Below, piece by piece: positions 1 through 11,635 of a stretch of DNA of 64,000 bases; the first letter of the stretch is position 1, and the number at the start of each line of letters is the position of its first letter. Made by a program: the position numbers and the translations under genes. Below the pieces are notes generated by a model, which was not told where the DNA came from, ran no database searches, and saw only the letters and a program-made list of their open reading frames with translations. This DNA comes from Timema cristinae (Eukaryota; Arthropoda; Insecta; Phasmatodea; Timematidae). The DNA lies in contig JBCFYV010009882.1 in NCBI GenBank assembly GCA_039000515.1, positions 50,003,411 to 50,067,410 on the forward strand. Direction: 5' to 3'.

Positions 1-39
1 ATGTGTGGTGAAAATTGCTGGGTTTTTTCCTCAGAAAAA

Positions 40-315
40 GGTAATAAATTAGTATATGACATTGTTAGAGTAATCAAGACTCGTAGATTACCGTTGGCAG
101 GATATGAAGCGTTAATGGGAGATTCTATAACCATGTTTAAAGTATCTACTGACTGGCAAACCCAATGAGAAGAGATCATTGGGAAGACCAAGACGTAGAT
201 GGGAGATTAACATTATAATTACCCTAAGATAGAAATGGTATAATGAGGTGGACTGGATATAACTAGTTAAAGAAGGATAGTTGTAATACTTATGTAAGAG
301 TAGCAATTAACTTTC
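40..315 (+). pseudogene. LINE ORF 3' end, decayed
   Basis: This is a relic of the last roughly 80 codons of a non-LTR retrotransposon ORF plus the start of its 3' UTR. The frame from base 58 reads DIVRVIKTRRLPLAGYEALM, which lines up with the LINE tail motif RRLRWAGHVARM. After a frameshift near 170 another frame reads LGRPRRRWE, followed by a degenerate NEVDWI block. These motifs are typical of the C-terminus of RTE- or CR1-like ORFs in invertebrates (family knowledge). Several stops make it non-coding. The segment after the ORF, around 285-315, resembles the same position of the copy at 5.0-5.25 kb, so both belong to one family. The left part may continue outside the window. The class is inferred; the relic status is clear. 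Confidence 0.6.
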
Positions 316-397
316 GAGTTCATAATTTCGTAAAGTAAGTAGGTAATTCAATCTGAAATGATCTTTATTGTAACCTATTGTTGTGGAATATCTTTAG

Positions 398-664
398 GGG
401 GTGACCTGGTGGTCTAGGGGTAAGGTGTCAGACTTCTGTGCTGGCGGCCGGGGTTCAATCCTCGGTCCCGGCACAGATTTATCTGATTACCAAACCCTTC
501 CTTCACCTCTGACAAGACATCTTGTGAATGTGGGGAATGCCAGGCCTCCGCCGTGGTTCGGATTCCTCGTTAAACTGTAGGTCCTTCATTTCATCTCACA
601 ATCATCCTACCATTACACATTAGCGTAAGTGCGTATAACCCGAATGGGTAGTAAGACGTGGTGC

Positions 665-704
<40 letters not shown>
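398..704 (+). mobile_element. SINE family A, full length
   Basis: tRNA-derived SINE. The head at about 398-476 has an A-box-like GGTCTAGGGGTAA and a B-box-like GGGTTCAATCC. It resembles tRNA-Glu most closely, sharing GGTCTAG and GGCGGCCGGGGTTC. The body runs to a conserved 3' module, cccgaatgggtagtaagacg, and a (TAA)n tail of about 40 bases. It is flanked by an exact 11-bp target-site duplication, AATATCTTTAG, at 387-397 and 705-715, which fixes the borders and shows LINE-type retroposition. Other copies lie at 16.2, 18.6, 24.9 and 25.6 kb. Confidence 0.92.
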
Positions 705-708
<4 letters not shown>

Positions 709-715
709 TCTTTAG

Positions 716-989
716 TAAAAAAAAATATTTTACCGCAAAGAGAATATTGAACACTAGAAAAAAAGTTTTGTTTTATTTATTCTTGACAAAATCTATAAAT
801 TTATTTCCATAACCTTTTGAAGAGAACATTTCAATTTATTTTAAAACGGACAAATTAGTTAGTCTATCAATAAAGAGTGTATTCCAATACTTAATATTAT
901 TTTATGAGCCACAAACATGAACATTCGAGCAACAATAGGGGTCAAATTAATACCCGCATTAACTTGTAACAGAATTTGTATGTATGTAT

Positions 990-1047
<58 letters not shown>

Positions 1048-1375
1048 GATTTCAAAAGTTGAAGTTTCCTAAAGCATTAAAGGAGTAAGCATATCTAATG
1101 ATTCTAAGGGTTATTAAATTTAATTTATTTTATTCACATATAAGTTTTAAAGCTGATCGTTTGATCAGAGGGTTTAAAAATATGTGCTTTTATTGCAGTA
1201 TAAATTGACTATATATTTTCACTATATAAGTTAGGTTATTATATAGGTATTGATAATATTTATTCAAAGTCACTACTCCAGATCAATTACCTGACGTATT
1301 AATATGTGAAAGAAGTTTGATTAACTTTTGTATCTTTCCGATACCGTTCTTCTTACCAGAATTCTATTACACTTT
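716..1375. other. AT-rich intergenic DNA
   Basis: No gene or transposon is recognised here. The only feature is the microsatellite listed separately. Confidence 0.6.
979..1044. repeat. (CA)n(TA)n microsatellite
   Basis: A short TATG/CA run passes into about 28 TA units. Confidence 0.95.
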
Positions 1376-1380
1376 GAGAT

Positions 1381-1600
1381 GGCTAAGGATAGAAGACCTC
1401 AATAAGAGAAATAAAACATCTTCATAAAAATGTATTACCTTAAACATTTTCATTAGAGTAATTGGCGGTATATATAGCTGAGGATTGTAAAACTCTATTA
1501 GGGAAATAAAACGTCCTCATAGAAATGTCTATCCTTAAACCTTTTCCTTTGAGTAATTATTATTGATATCTATCTATAGAGGGCTGAGGTGTGACTTAAA
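1381..1600. repeat. Two ~95-bp tandem units
   Basis: Two imperfect direct copies are recognised by GAAATAAAAC at 1408 and 1503, followed by CATCTTCATA / CGTCCTCATA and then CCTTAAAC. A third, more diverged unit lies at about 2112-2192 (CCTTAAACATTT, then GAGATGGCTAA). It is separated from the pair by a SINE-like segment, so a local tandem array was probably split by an insertion. Confidence 0.6.
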
Positions 1601-1689
1601 TATTTTTATTATCTGGTATCTACTTTGATACACGAGGATGGTAGACCTTCTGGTATTTACTAATATCTTCTTAAGTCAACAAATCGAAG

Positions 1690-2058
1690 GTTGGTTTGAT
1701 GTTATTTCTATCCATCCTGAGCTGGTCATGCACTCAGACCTTCGTGGTTAGTGCGGCCCACACCATCTGTTAAAAAAAAATATACTAGAGGAGTTCAGAA
1801 AGTGTGATGGTGCCCCGTTGCCTCCCATGCTGAATTTCTATGAACGAGCACAAAAGAGCATACCAATTTTTTCTGGAAATATATTTTCACATACCTTCCA
1901 GGGTCAATAAACATGGAACTGATGTATTTAATTCCTCTCTAAAGGAAGGTGTGATACGGATTTTTATGGCTCAATACAAATCCGTTGACATCAGTTGGGT
2001 TTGAGCCAAAGAACATTGGGTCTTGAGGTGAGCACTTTAGCCCTAGACCATTTAGGCA
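1690..2058 (-). mobile_element. SINE family D, diverged
   Basis: The tRNA-like head lies at the right end on the minus strand: the plus strand reads GGTTTGAGCC near 1998 (B box) and CTAGACCATTTAGG near 2043 (A-box side). The body shares ACCAATTTTTTCTGG and CCTTCCAGGGT with the copies at 25.4-25.9 and 46.6-46.9 kb. The left border is uncertain. Confidence 0.6.
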
Positions 2059-2194
2059 ACGTATAACTGTATATCAATGAGGAATGGGAAATATATGTGT
2101 ACAACTAAACCTACCCATTGAAATATGTATCCTTAAACATTTAACTATCTAGTATCAACCTAGAGATGGCTAAAAGATGGAGACCGCCATGTGG

Positions 2195-2745
2195 ATAATC
2201 AAACATTCTCTGTGATGTGTTGCGGGTGTAACCTCGATCTTCCTGGAAGACTCAAGCACACCAATCGTGCGACCAAGCGTGCAGGTACCTCCTTATTTAA
2301 ATATCGAACGAAGGCATTTTTGTGACAGTGTATTGGACTGTGTGCGTAAATGGAAAGGAAGATACAGGGATGGTCCCTCATGTCGGTAAAAACCTCCCTT
2401 CTAGTTCTCTTTCGTGTTAACCGACATGTAAAAGCCGCAAGGCGCCACTAGCTTGTCGGCTCACACCAAACAAGTAGGCCAAGGAGGAAAGAAGAATTTG
2501 GAGCCAATGAAGCAAGTGGGCTACAAGAACACAATCGGACCCCGCATCGAAGTCTAAGGGACGGAGCTGATCTACCTTTTAAATCTTGTTGACATTCGAG
2601 TAGGAGGAGGGTAGGGAGAGTGAAAGTAGGGTAGAAATAGTCTTCATGGGAAAACTGATGAAGATCAACAATGACTGCGTGACAACGGATCATTCGACAA
2701 TAACTCAAGGGATGAAGACCACGCTTTCTAGCTTGGGACTGTTTC
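2195..2745. other. GC-richer segment, unassigned
   Basis: This block is clearly richer in G+C than its surroundings. No frame gives a convincing protein and no repeat copy was found elsewhere in the window. Short open frames exist on the minus strand (up to 99 codons at 2448-2747) but show no recognisable family. It could be an old UTR, a transposon interior or non-coding DNA. Confidence 0.35.
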
Positions 2746-3365
2746 ATTCAATTACTTAATTGAATCCAATTTTTATAATTCCACTAATATTTTTAACATA
2801 CATTTATTTTAGATCTAAGTAAAACTAATCATTTTACAATATTTAGGTGTAGGCCCAACTTAAAAATTAACACATGAAATAATAGTAGAAATTGGAATGG
2901 ATCGACAAATCACCAATGATAAAATTTAATTTACCTGAAGTAAAACGGGTTTCTTGGAGAGAGACTAACAAAACTGTTTACCATTATTTTTAATAATGTT
3001 CATGTTTATTTGGTAAGGAATAGGCCTTATAGTAATTGATAGTAAGGTTGTATCTATTTTAATTTCTAATGTTTAATTTTTTAAATTCGCAATTTTATAA
3101 CATATTTATATACAATAATTTGAAATAACATTAGTTTTCCTCAGACTTGAAGATAGTGAAAATCACCGAAACATGTCATCATGGTGGAAGAAAAGTAGTA
3201 TATAAAATAAGTAGAAGGGAATAAAAAATAAAATATAACCTTACATCAATTATTACCATTAAACCAGCCATTTTAAACAGTTGTAATTCCCCCACCACCC
3301 CTACAAACCTCTAATTTGTAGAGATTATATACTTCATCCTAATTCATTAGTTTAGTTAACTACCA
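2746..3365. other. AT-rich intergenic DNA
   Basis: No gene or repeat is recognised. Confidence 0.6.
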
Positions 3366-3369
3366 GCTT

Positions 3370-3575
3370 GCTAGGCCTGTCCTAGCGTCATATGCCCTAA
3401 AATCTATCTTAAGACCAGGACAAGTACAATATCCAGTCTCTGGGCATTAATTTGTCACTGTGGAAGGGTAAACCCTTATTTCATCAATGATAAACTCTTC
3501 AGCCATGCTGTGAATCGAACCGGGACGCTTAACTCAGTAAGCAGACACACTATTGATTGCGCTAAGGTGTCGGAA
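3370..3575 (-). mobile_element. SINE family C
   Basis: On the minus strand the head reads TTAGCGCAATC...GTCTGCTTACTGAG and CGGTTCGATTC, which are A- and B-box-like tRNA segments. The body contains a stretch (plus strand GTCACTGTGGAAGGG and CTTCAGCCATG) shared with the copies at 13.5-13.8, 35.25-35.48 and 38.6-38.8 kb. It is diverged, and no target duplication was found. Confidence 0.7.
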
Positions 3576-5015
3576 AGTTCTTAGAAGTGTTATGTTTATT
3601 TTACATATGATATGATTTTATATGATTAAACGTGAAAATTACTATTCGTTTAGGTAATGAATGTAATCTGGTTCAAATCAATAATTATTCACATTAGTAA
3701 ATAAAAAGTGAAGTTGCATAATACTACAACAGTCAGATTATTACACAAACATTATGGAATAATTATTTTAATTATGTTTAAAATGATTATTTTAGCTTTT
3801 AACGAACGATCCTGCTGATGAATCACAAATCAAATATAGATTGCTTAGTGGTAATTTCCAAGTGGCACACATAGGTTTAATTCCAAGCCAAGCTGTTGAT
3901 ATTTGGAAAATGTTTAAATTATTTTATTTTAAAATTTCAATTATCCTTAATCAATTGTTTAATTCAATGCATTGTGTATAGACGCAACTGTATTTATTTA
4001 AAACTAGTTCACGTGGTATCATAAAAACTGACACTGAGTCACCGTGACTGTGTTTCTGATAGCTACTACGCAGCCAACAATCTCCCACGTCAATTACAGA
4101 CTCCGCCCTCAAATATGGATAACTTAAGACCCTAGACCACACACTAATCCAAGTGTTCCGTGTTCAATTACGCTGTGCGTATGTATTTTTCATCGTGTAT
4201 TTAAATCACTTCCAATAAATGATATAACCAAAAATAAAATACTATTTTGGTCTCTAGGCAAAACAGGATTAGTAGGTAATTTTATTTATGTGAAACTTCT
4301 ACATTAAATTATTAGTTTCATGAATGCTATATGAATATTTAAAATAAGTATGATAAAATGTTGCTACTCATTTCCATTGTTTAAAATTCCATTTTGGTTT
4401 TTGTTGTATTCCTTAAATTCAAAGTGACCTACCGTATCTTAAGTTACATACACAAAAATTGGTGTATAAAGTTTTTTACTATTATTAAACTAATATAAAT
4501 AATTTAGAGCCTTTAATATTTGTAATATACTAATAGCAGCAAATGAGTCATGAGTCTGAGTGTCAGTAATTATGGAGTTCTCAAAATAGATTAAAATCTC
4601 GCACGCACACATTGATTCAATATAAAGAATTTAGTGAAGAGTGACCTTTAACACCAGACGAACCCACCCCAATAACATCGATGGAGAGTTGACTTAACAA
4701 GACAAAGTTTTACACCAGGTTAGTTTTATGGGTTTCAGGTTCAATTTTATTGCTTGGTAAAAATAACTTTAGTGACCCGTTTAAGATTGCTTTCATTAAT
4801 TATTTAAATACAGTATGTTTAAATAGTCCTTTACAATTGTGAAACTTGGTCCATATCTTTACATGAAGAGAATAAATGAATAGCGGTTAAAAACTAAGTT
4901 AATAGTTAAATATTTGGTCCAAAGATGCTGTAAAAATTTGGAAAGTGGAGGAGGTTAAATAATGATGAGTTACATATCCTGTGCTCATCATTGGGCATTG
5001 ATGGGTAATCAAACC
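3576..5015. other. AT-rich intergenic DNA
   Basis: No gene, tRNA or known repeat is recognised. Open frames are at most about 63 codons, with AT-driven composition. Confidence 0.6.
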
Positions 5016-5017
5016 TC

Positions 5018-5255
5018 GCAAATTACTGTGGGCAGGGCATGCAGCACGAATGGGTTAATCTAGAACCACGTTCAGGGTACTGACTGGCTAACCTAAGGAT
5101 ACATGGGAAAACCTTTAGGCAGATGGGAGGATAACTTTACAATGGACCTGAAAGAGATAAGGCGTAATGAATTGGACTGGGTAGAAGTAGCTCTAGATAG
5201 GGATAGGATGTAGTTTTGTAAGTGCCGCAATGATCGTTTGAGTTCCTAATGACGT
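5018..5255 (+). pseudogene. LINE ORF 3' end, decayed
   Basis: Second relic of the LINE family seen at the left edge of the window. One frame reads LLWAGHAARMG then SRTTFRVLTG. After a frameshift near 5110 another frame reads GKPLGRWEDNFTMDLKEI and then NELDWVEVALDRDRM before a stop. WAGHvaRM ... GRPrrrWEDNi ... DLKEI ... W..lA.DRd is the standard C-terminal signature of many invertebrate LINE ORFs (family knowledge). The following gtaagtgccgcaatgatcg matches the equivalent 3' UTR position of the 5' relic. Stops and the shift make it non-functional. Confidence 0.75.
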
Positions 5256-6195
5256 TTAGAGATTAATTATATTTTAATATGCTAATTTATTTTAGGATTG
5301 ATTTATTTTATGATTTTTTTTAATCTGCCTTAAAATATTTGGCTAGATTTCAGTTTGATTATCTTTGATCAAATATTTATTAGTTGACGAGTTATGGTAT
5401 TTTCATAAAGTTATTTATATGTAGGCCCTATTTCTTGTAGCTAGGACGGGTGGGAGCATGATAAACAGTATTTCAGTACTCGTGCTGGTGGTAATGTGAA
5501 TAAAAATATTAGTCTAGTTTAGTATTATTTGCACAAGTGACGGGAAGGTTGATGTTTGAATCTTGTTTAGTTAAACTAAGATCTATTTTCTTAAGAGGTT
5601 TCAAACTCTTCTCCCAAGTAAATGTGGATACATTTCCATTAAAATGTTACCTTTAAGTTCCTTACCTCATTAGTAGTCTATAAATATGCTGATACCCCGA
5701 ACACTAGGAACACCACCCAAAAAAATTGTTTCGGTACTGTTCCTATGCAGTAATGCAAAGTTGATAGAAATGATGATGATTGATGATAACTTCAGATAGT
5801 ACCATCATAGTAGATCAGTGCTGAAAACATGAGCGTAGGTAGAGGGGCTGAGGAGGTTCAAACTCCCTCCGAAATTTCCATAAGCTTTTAGTGTTTACGG
5901 TAAATGAGTGTTTAAAGAATTCAGTATGCATATCTATCTTTAGCCATTTTATTTTGCATTGACTAGAATCAATTATTTTTTTAAATTTATATTAAATTTG
6001 TCTTCTAATACTTATTTACACTAAGCTATTTTAAATAAATAGGCAGACTAGTTATTTAGTTGTTAATATTAATCAGCTTGAAAGTTAGTGTTTCGCTATA
6101 TGAGTGCGGCCACTTATTAATGCGTCACTCACTAGCCACTAACAAAATGTTTTTAAAAGTTAATTTCCATTTTAGTCAGAAAATTATATTCATAG
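5256..6195. other. AT-rich intergenic DNA
   Basis: Nothing is recognised, though any N-terminal part of the adjacent hAT relic would have to lie here. None is visible. Confidence 0.5.
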
Positions 6196-7283
6196 GAACA
6201 GTTGGTGTATATTTCAGATCCTCATCCAGGTGCTCTGAGATCTTATATGCACAAATAAAGAAACGCATGCGTGATAACAAACATGAAGCACTCATTGCCA
6301 TGTGTGAGACCAGATGGTTGCAAAAACATGATTCAATTACTAGGTTCCAAGAAATTCATATTCCAACTGTGCATGCATTACAAGAGTTAGAGGGGACACT
6401 CAATCAAGAAACTTCTCAGAAAGCGCACCAACTTTTAGCCACAGCTATAAAATAACAATTCGTCACAACATTGAACACCGCAGCAAAAGTTTTTTTCTAT
6501 CACATTACCACTTTGCAAGTACCTAAAAAGAGTTGTCTGTGACTTATTCGTTGCATGTGAACATGTAGACATTGTAGTTGATGTCCTTCACATCATGGAC
6601 ACCAAATCGGAGGATGAATTTCATAAGATATTTACTTACTTTGAGGAAATGCTGAGTGAAATTGGGGAAGAAATGCGAATTCTTCGTGTTGTTGATAAGC
6701 AGTGCCATCGTGACAACACGCCCACGTCAACAATTGAAGATTATCTTAGGAGGACTGTATTAATTCCTTTCTTGGATCATATCGCACAGCGTCTCAGGGA
6801 CCGATTCTCAACACACAGATGCTTTATCTACTATCTACAAAAATTAATCCCTAATCGAATAGTAGGTGTCGACTTAAATTAATTAGAGTTAGATGAATTT
6901 TTTAACTTCTATTGTGCTATACTTCCTAACAAAATAAATGCTCAGTTGAGATAACCACCCAGAAAGCAAAGTGAGTGAGAGTGAATGAAAGAGATAGAAT
7001 TATGACTGCTATTGAAGCCCTCGTACAGTGTAGCTTGGATATTTTTTTTCCAAATACTCGGAAACTTATTACAATTTTAGTTACACTTCCAGTATTGATA
7101 GCAACCTCTGAACGTACTTTCTTTACACTTAGACGATTAAATTCTTACGTAAGAAACATCACAGGAAATGATCGTTTGACGGGACTTGCACTTATCAGCG
7201 TACATCGGGAGATTTCTGTGGAGCCTGAAGAAGTTGTAAGACGCTTTGAAATGGTATCAAGACGAGCTGATTTTCCTCTTTAA
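6196..7283 (+). pseudogene. hAT transposase relic, THAP12-like
   Basis: C-terminal half of a hAT-superfamily transposase of the type that gave rise to THAP12 (52 kDa repressor of the inhibitor of the protein kinase). Hallmarks in order are: a CETRW box with the following HDSITRF at about 6300-6345; a middle part in a second frame from about 6495 to 6880 (LCKYLKR, VVDKQCHRDNTP, IPFLDHI, LRDRFSTH); and the C-terminal dimerisation region in the first frame again at 6975-7283 (LVTLPVLIATSERTF, LRRLNSYVRN, RLTGLAL), ending in a natural-looking stop after RRADFPL. Breaks are an in-frame stop at 6453-6455, a frameshift near the T-run at 6490, a stop at 6880-6882 and further damage at 6883-6975. The N-terminal zinc finger and most of the catalytic domain are missing. 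It is non-functional. Confidence 0.85.
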
Positions 7284-7648
7284 GGCTACCTCCAAAAGAT
7301 AGTTTTATACATGACTTTTAAAGCATAAGTTTGCATATTACTTGATATTTGAATCATTTAATAAAGTAGAATAAAAATAATAGTTATATAGCCTCATGTA
7401 AAGTTTTTTCCTCTTTGACACTTAATATAGATATATATTAAGTTAGATATAGCCAAGGCTGAAAGTAGTATTACTATTATTATTGTTGTTGATGATGAAG
7501 ACTGTGGAATGTAATGTAAGGAATTTGGTGGTTCTGTTAAGGATTATGATTGCTTGTTATTGACATTAGATAACTTAATAAAGAGTAGTGTATTTTATGT
7601 GAACGTAAGTTAAATTATATTATAAGTGTATTTCAAGGTGGTGCTATA

Positions 7649-8013
7649 GGGATGGCGAGTTAAGGGCAGTGTTCGTAAGTTTATATATTAAAACTTTTTT
7701 GGTCAAAGTAAATAAACGCTTTCTTCAGCACAAACAAAGAGTTTTATTTTCTTCACATGGTCAACTCAACAGTTTTCAAATATCTCTCAAGGGTTTCCTG
7801 GAATTTCATAATAACATTTCTCTTCATATAAAAAGTTTCTCATTTAACGCCGTTATGCTCATGAAAGATATTAAACAACCTTTGATATCACCATCTAAAG
7901 AAAATTAAAATCTATATATTTTCTGGAACAATATTTTATTTATTTTAACCAAAAATTAATTTTTATATAAAAACTGCACAAATAATGCCCTTAACTTGCG
8001 TTCCCTACATCCC
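7649..8013. mobile_element. Palindromic MITE, copy 1
   Basis: Short non-autonomous DNA element with terminal inverted repeats: the left end GGGATGGCGAGTTAAGGGC matches the reverse complement of the right end, GCCCTTAACTTGCG..CATCCC. Internal parts are also mutually inverted (TTTTATTTTCTTCACATGGT against ACCATCTAAAGAAAATTAAA), so most of the element can fold on itself. A second copy lies at 29.6-30.0 kb. It has no coding capacity. The superfamily is undetermined. Confidence 0.8.
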
Positions 8014-8892
8014 CACTTTAACAAAGTGCTTCTTGTTTGCTTGGCTATAATCATAAAATGAATAATTTGAAGAGATACATAAAATCTGTTTTTTTCTTTT
8101 TACCTTTGGAAATAACGAATGGCTTAACATATTAATTTTAAATGCAAATTTGGAGCATTTATATAGTTTAATCTTTCTTTTGTTTAATTTATTTTTATTA
8201 TGTCCAGCGTTGAATTGGCCATTGCGAGGTTGTTCACATTTAATTAATGATGATTTCTAATTGAGGATATTAATTTGAGTTTCATACCTATCCTATTTTA
8301 TTATTGACTTGGAAAATGAAGATGACATATTTTCACGAAGAGCCCTAAAAAATTATGGTTTCTTCAAGTATCATTAAATATTACGTTTAAAGATATTGGG
8401 AATAATTATGTATGTTTTTAAGATATAAAGATATAAGAGTTATATAAATGTTTTATGAAAGTGTCATTAGACTATTTAGCGCACGTATTGTTGTTCTGTT
8501 TTCCCAGTTTCACCTTGGGGAAAAGGAAGAATCTGACTGTATAAGAATTATAGCTAAACCGGCATACTGCATAGTTTTGAGAATGATTAATTCCCTCAAC
8601 TATGTTTTAATGTCCAGATTAAATACGCTAAAAGATATATAGATTTAATTTATAAAGTAACATAATAGGTTTACAATATATTTCGATACTTAGGTTCTAC
8701 ATATATTTATTTAAGAATGCTGTGTGGACCTAGTTGTTTTCTATTATAAAGTAACATTATTACTATCAAAATTAAATGATATAAACAATGCATTATATTT
8801 TATATAAGTTATACATTATATAGTTAGATATATGTGCATAGATATATATTTATTTAAATATATGTATATGTAGCTATGCATTATATATTTAG
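8014..8892. other. AT-rich intergenic DNA
   Basis: No gene or repeat is recognised. A 64-codon open frame at 8448-8642 shows no family features. Confidence 0.55.
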
Positions 8893-8911
8893 ATAGATGT
8901 GGAATAAGCAG

Positions 8912-8943
<32 letters not shown>

Positions 8944-8966
8944 GTGTCTGCTTATTCCACATCTAT
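8893..8966. repeat. Perfect inverted repeat around (CA)n(TA)n
   Basis: The left arm, 8893-8916, and the right arm, 8943-8966, are exact reverse complements of about 24 bp (core GTGGAATAAGCAGACACA). They enclose a CA/TA microsatellite, so the stem continues into the self-complementary TA run and forms one long hairpin. Confidence 0.9.
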
Positions 8967-9009
8967 ATATATATATATGTTGCGTAGTTATGTTGTATAA
9001 TAAATAGAA

Positions 9010-9250
9010 ACCAGACTCTGTGGCGTAGTTGGCTAACGCGCTTGTCGTGTTGAGCTAGACTGCCGAAGACGGGGAGATCAAGGTTCGAATCTCGGTTGAG
9101 TGAACTGTTTTTTTTTTTCCTAAATGGTTTTCCACTCTCCCTCCACGCAAATGAGGGCTCATTTCCTATTAACTCAACCTTCCCAAACCTTAATCCATTA
9201 GCGTTATTAAACGTATAGCCCGAACGAGTAGTAAGAAGCGATGGTAAATA
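9010..9250 (+). mobile_element. SINE family B, full length
   Basis: tRNA-derived SINE whose head has GGCGTAGTTGGCTAACGCG (A-box region, closest to tRNA-Asn or tRNA-Ile type heads) and AGGTTCGAATCTC (B box). The body contains ATGGTTTTCCACTCTCCCTC. The 3' module is AGCCCGAACGAGTAGTAAG. An exact 11-bp target duplication, AATAAATAGAA, flanks it at 8999-9009 and 9251-9261. Confidence 0.9.
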
Positions 9251-9261
9251 AATAAATAGAA

Positions 9262-10275
9262 GTTCACTTAAAAGTGTAAACATTTCACTTCAAATGTAGA
9301 GATATTTTAAGAATATTTTACTATAATTACAAAAAAAAAAAAAAATAGAGAACATAAAGCCCTAAGTTGGTAGACGGCTTGAATATTTGAAATTTTGAAA
9401 TTTAAATCTTAAGCTTAGACTATGACTTTTTCTTTCGTAAAATATTAATTGAAATATTCTAATACCCATGACAATCGTTATAAGACAAATCTTTAAATAA
9501 TGTATTCGATTATTGAAGAAAACACACACATTCAATTACTAGAGTAAAACAAGTTGTTTGGAGTGTGTAATCTAAGAAGTCTCTATGGTCCTCTTTAGTC
9601 AAATAAACATAATGCAAGCTATATCTATCACAAGTGATTGACACACAGTTCGATTTGATGGGTATTGTTTAATTTGTCAACTTGCTAAACTTTGATATAT
9701 TATTATTCAAAACTTTTTTTCCGCTACTATATCACTCTTAAAAAATAATAATTTGCTTACGTAACTTTTAAAAGGGACTCTTTAGGTACCCTGTATGGTA
9801 GCAAGATTAAATTGTATCATTCTTCTATGTTATAGCTTATAATATAGGGACATAGGTTAATCCGTCAACATAAGACATCTCTTAGGATAAATGGAGTGTA
9901 CGTCCTTATTTTAAAATACATGTTATCATAGTGCACGCTAATTTTAACATTTTTAATAAAATCTTAGGCCCTAAACAGTTGAATTATTTATTTCAATTTT
10001 TAATAAATATATGTTTGGACCACTATATTTTTTTAAATTATGTGTACGAGGAGGAGGAGAAAAGTACTAAATTCGTTTAGCAATTTAATTAAGTCCAAGC
10101 TATGCAGTTTTCTTAATCTTGTTTAAAATTTTGAATGATATTATATAAGAGAATTATAATCAAACATGTATAGTGAGGGTCCGTCATGATATTCAATTAC
10201 GAGCTATGTGGGCGCTCTAAATGAGTTTGTGGTTTGAGAATAGATTGTGATCTAAAGTACTATACAATTTTTGTG
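9262..10275. other. AT-rich intergenic DNA
   Basis: No gene or repeat is recognised. Confidence 0.55.
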
Positions 10276-10279
10276 CTAC

Positions 10280-10525
10280 CCATTTTGGTGGTCAAATGGT
10301 CCAGGGTATCACTCTCAAATAGACTAAACTGCCAATGATGGAGAGATCGGAGCTCAAATCCAGTCGGGTTTACTGAAAGTGGTTTTTTCTAAATTGTTTT
10401 CCACTCTCCTTTTACGTAAATGGGAGTAAACTTCCTTAAAATTCAACCTTCCTCATCCCTAAAACACTAGTGTAATTAGTGCATAAACGTATATCTCGGA
10501 CTGTTGGTAGGACGGGGTACTAAAA
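10280..10525 (+). mobile_element. SINE family V
   Basis: Head with GGTGGTCAAATGGTCCAGGG and, after an AATGATGGAGAGATC segment, the B-box-like GAGCTCAAATCC. Body and 3' module (TTTTCCACTCTCCTTT, then CGTATATCTCGGAC..GTTGGTAGGACG) align with families A and B in the last third. It is older than A and B, with many substitutions. Confidence 0.8.
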
Positions 10526-10556
10526 GAATGTTTAGAACGCATATTCAAATATATAT

Positions 10557-10735
10557 ATATAGCACCACATCTCACTATTGGGTTGTACATATGTGTCCTA
10601 ATTACGCTTATGTATTAAGTACGAGGAAGGTTGAATTTAGAGGAAATGTAACCTTATTTGAGTCAACGGAGAGTGGAAAACGCCCTTAGTTTATCCGACC
10701 GGGACTAGAACACTGATGAACCTGTCATCGGCAGA
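10557..10735 (-). mobile_element. SINE family V, diverged
   Basis: Minus-strand copy placed head to head with the 10.28-kb copy. The plus strand starts AGCACCACATCTCACTATTGG (3' module) and passes GAGTGGAAAACGCCC into a decayed head that retains CGACCGGGACTAGAACAC. Confidence 0.65.
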
Positions 10736-10744
10736 CCTTAGTTG

Positions 10745-11630
10745 ATTCGTCAATTGAAATGGGTTTAAATAAAGGCGTTTAGGCTAGATATGTTAAAAAC
10801 AGCATTAAATTAACAATTTTGTTAATTCTTAATTTATAAATAAATTGTATACTGATAATAATAACCAGTTGGTTAGCACATAAACAATTTAAACATGCAG
10901 GCCCACATTATGCACACATTCTGTGCATACATACTCTGCCTTTAAATAGATATACACTATACATTATCTATATGAATTAAACCATTAATTTGTAAGGAAA
11001 TTTAATTTGATGATACATCATCAAAACTATGAATAAAAGGGGATTGAAATATTTAACCATATTTCAGTACTTAAAATATATTGAACACAGATGCTATCTG
11101 TTGATAGAAGTAGAAAACATCACATTAAATAACGGACGCATGGCTAAAAGAAGATAGCTGGAGAGGTGAGTGGTAGCTTATGCGCGTGCGTGAGTTTTTA
11201 CAAGAAAAACAAAACTAATACCCGCGCATTTACGACTCCTAGACAAACAAAGAAAGACAACCAGATCTACCAGATGTGCCCCAGAAACTCGTAGACGTCA
11301 CGCGATTAAAATTCTGCCAATACTCTACCACTAGCTATGACAATCATTGGACTCGTTTGTTTAGTTCAAATAAATAAATAATTCAACGGAATGTTATTGA
11401 TGAATTATTTTAATATCAGCCATAAGAAAAATTATTTTAGTTTCAAAACCACCTAGTTTTCACGATTAAGATAACACAAGGTTTTTAATCTTACTCATTA
11501 TCATTAGAACCACATAATAGGTGTTTTATGAACTGATGGATCTATAAATTAAACAAGTACCCCCTGGGACAGAGGATTCAATTGTTATTGATGCAAATAT
11601 ATATTTTTTTAAATTTAATCAATACAGACT
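10745..11630. other. AT-rich intergenic DNA
   Basis: Nothing is recognised. Confidence 0.5.
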
Positions 11631-11635
11631 TAGGA

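Noticed and set aside
398..476. A functional tRNA gene (Glu-like).
   Set aside because: The acceptor and anticodon stems do not pair, and the sequence continues into the SINE body with a TAA tail and a target duplication.
8963..9283. A 106-codon minus-strand frame, and similar frames at 22.8, 28.8, 32.4, 58.9 and 62.3 kb with [19 protein letters not shown].
   Set aside because: All are readings of the SINE B sequence; the apparent protein conservation is just SINE conservation.
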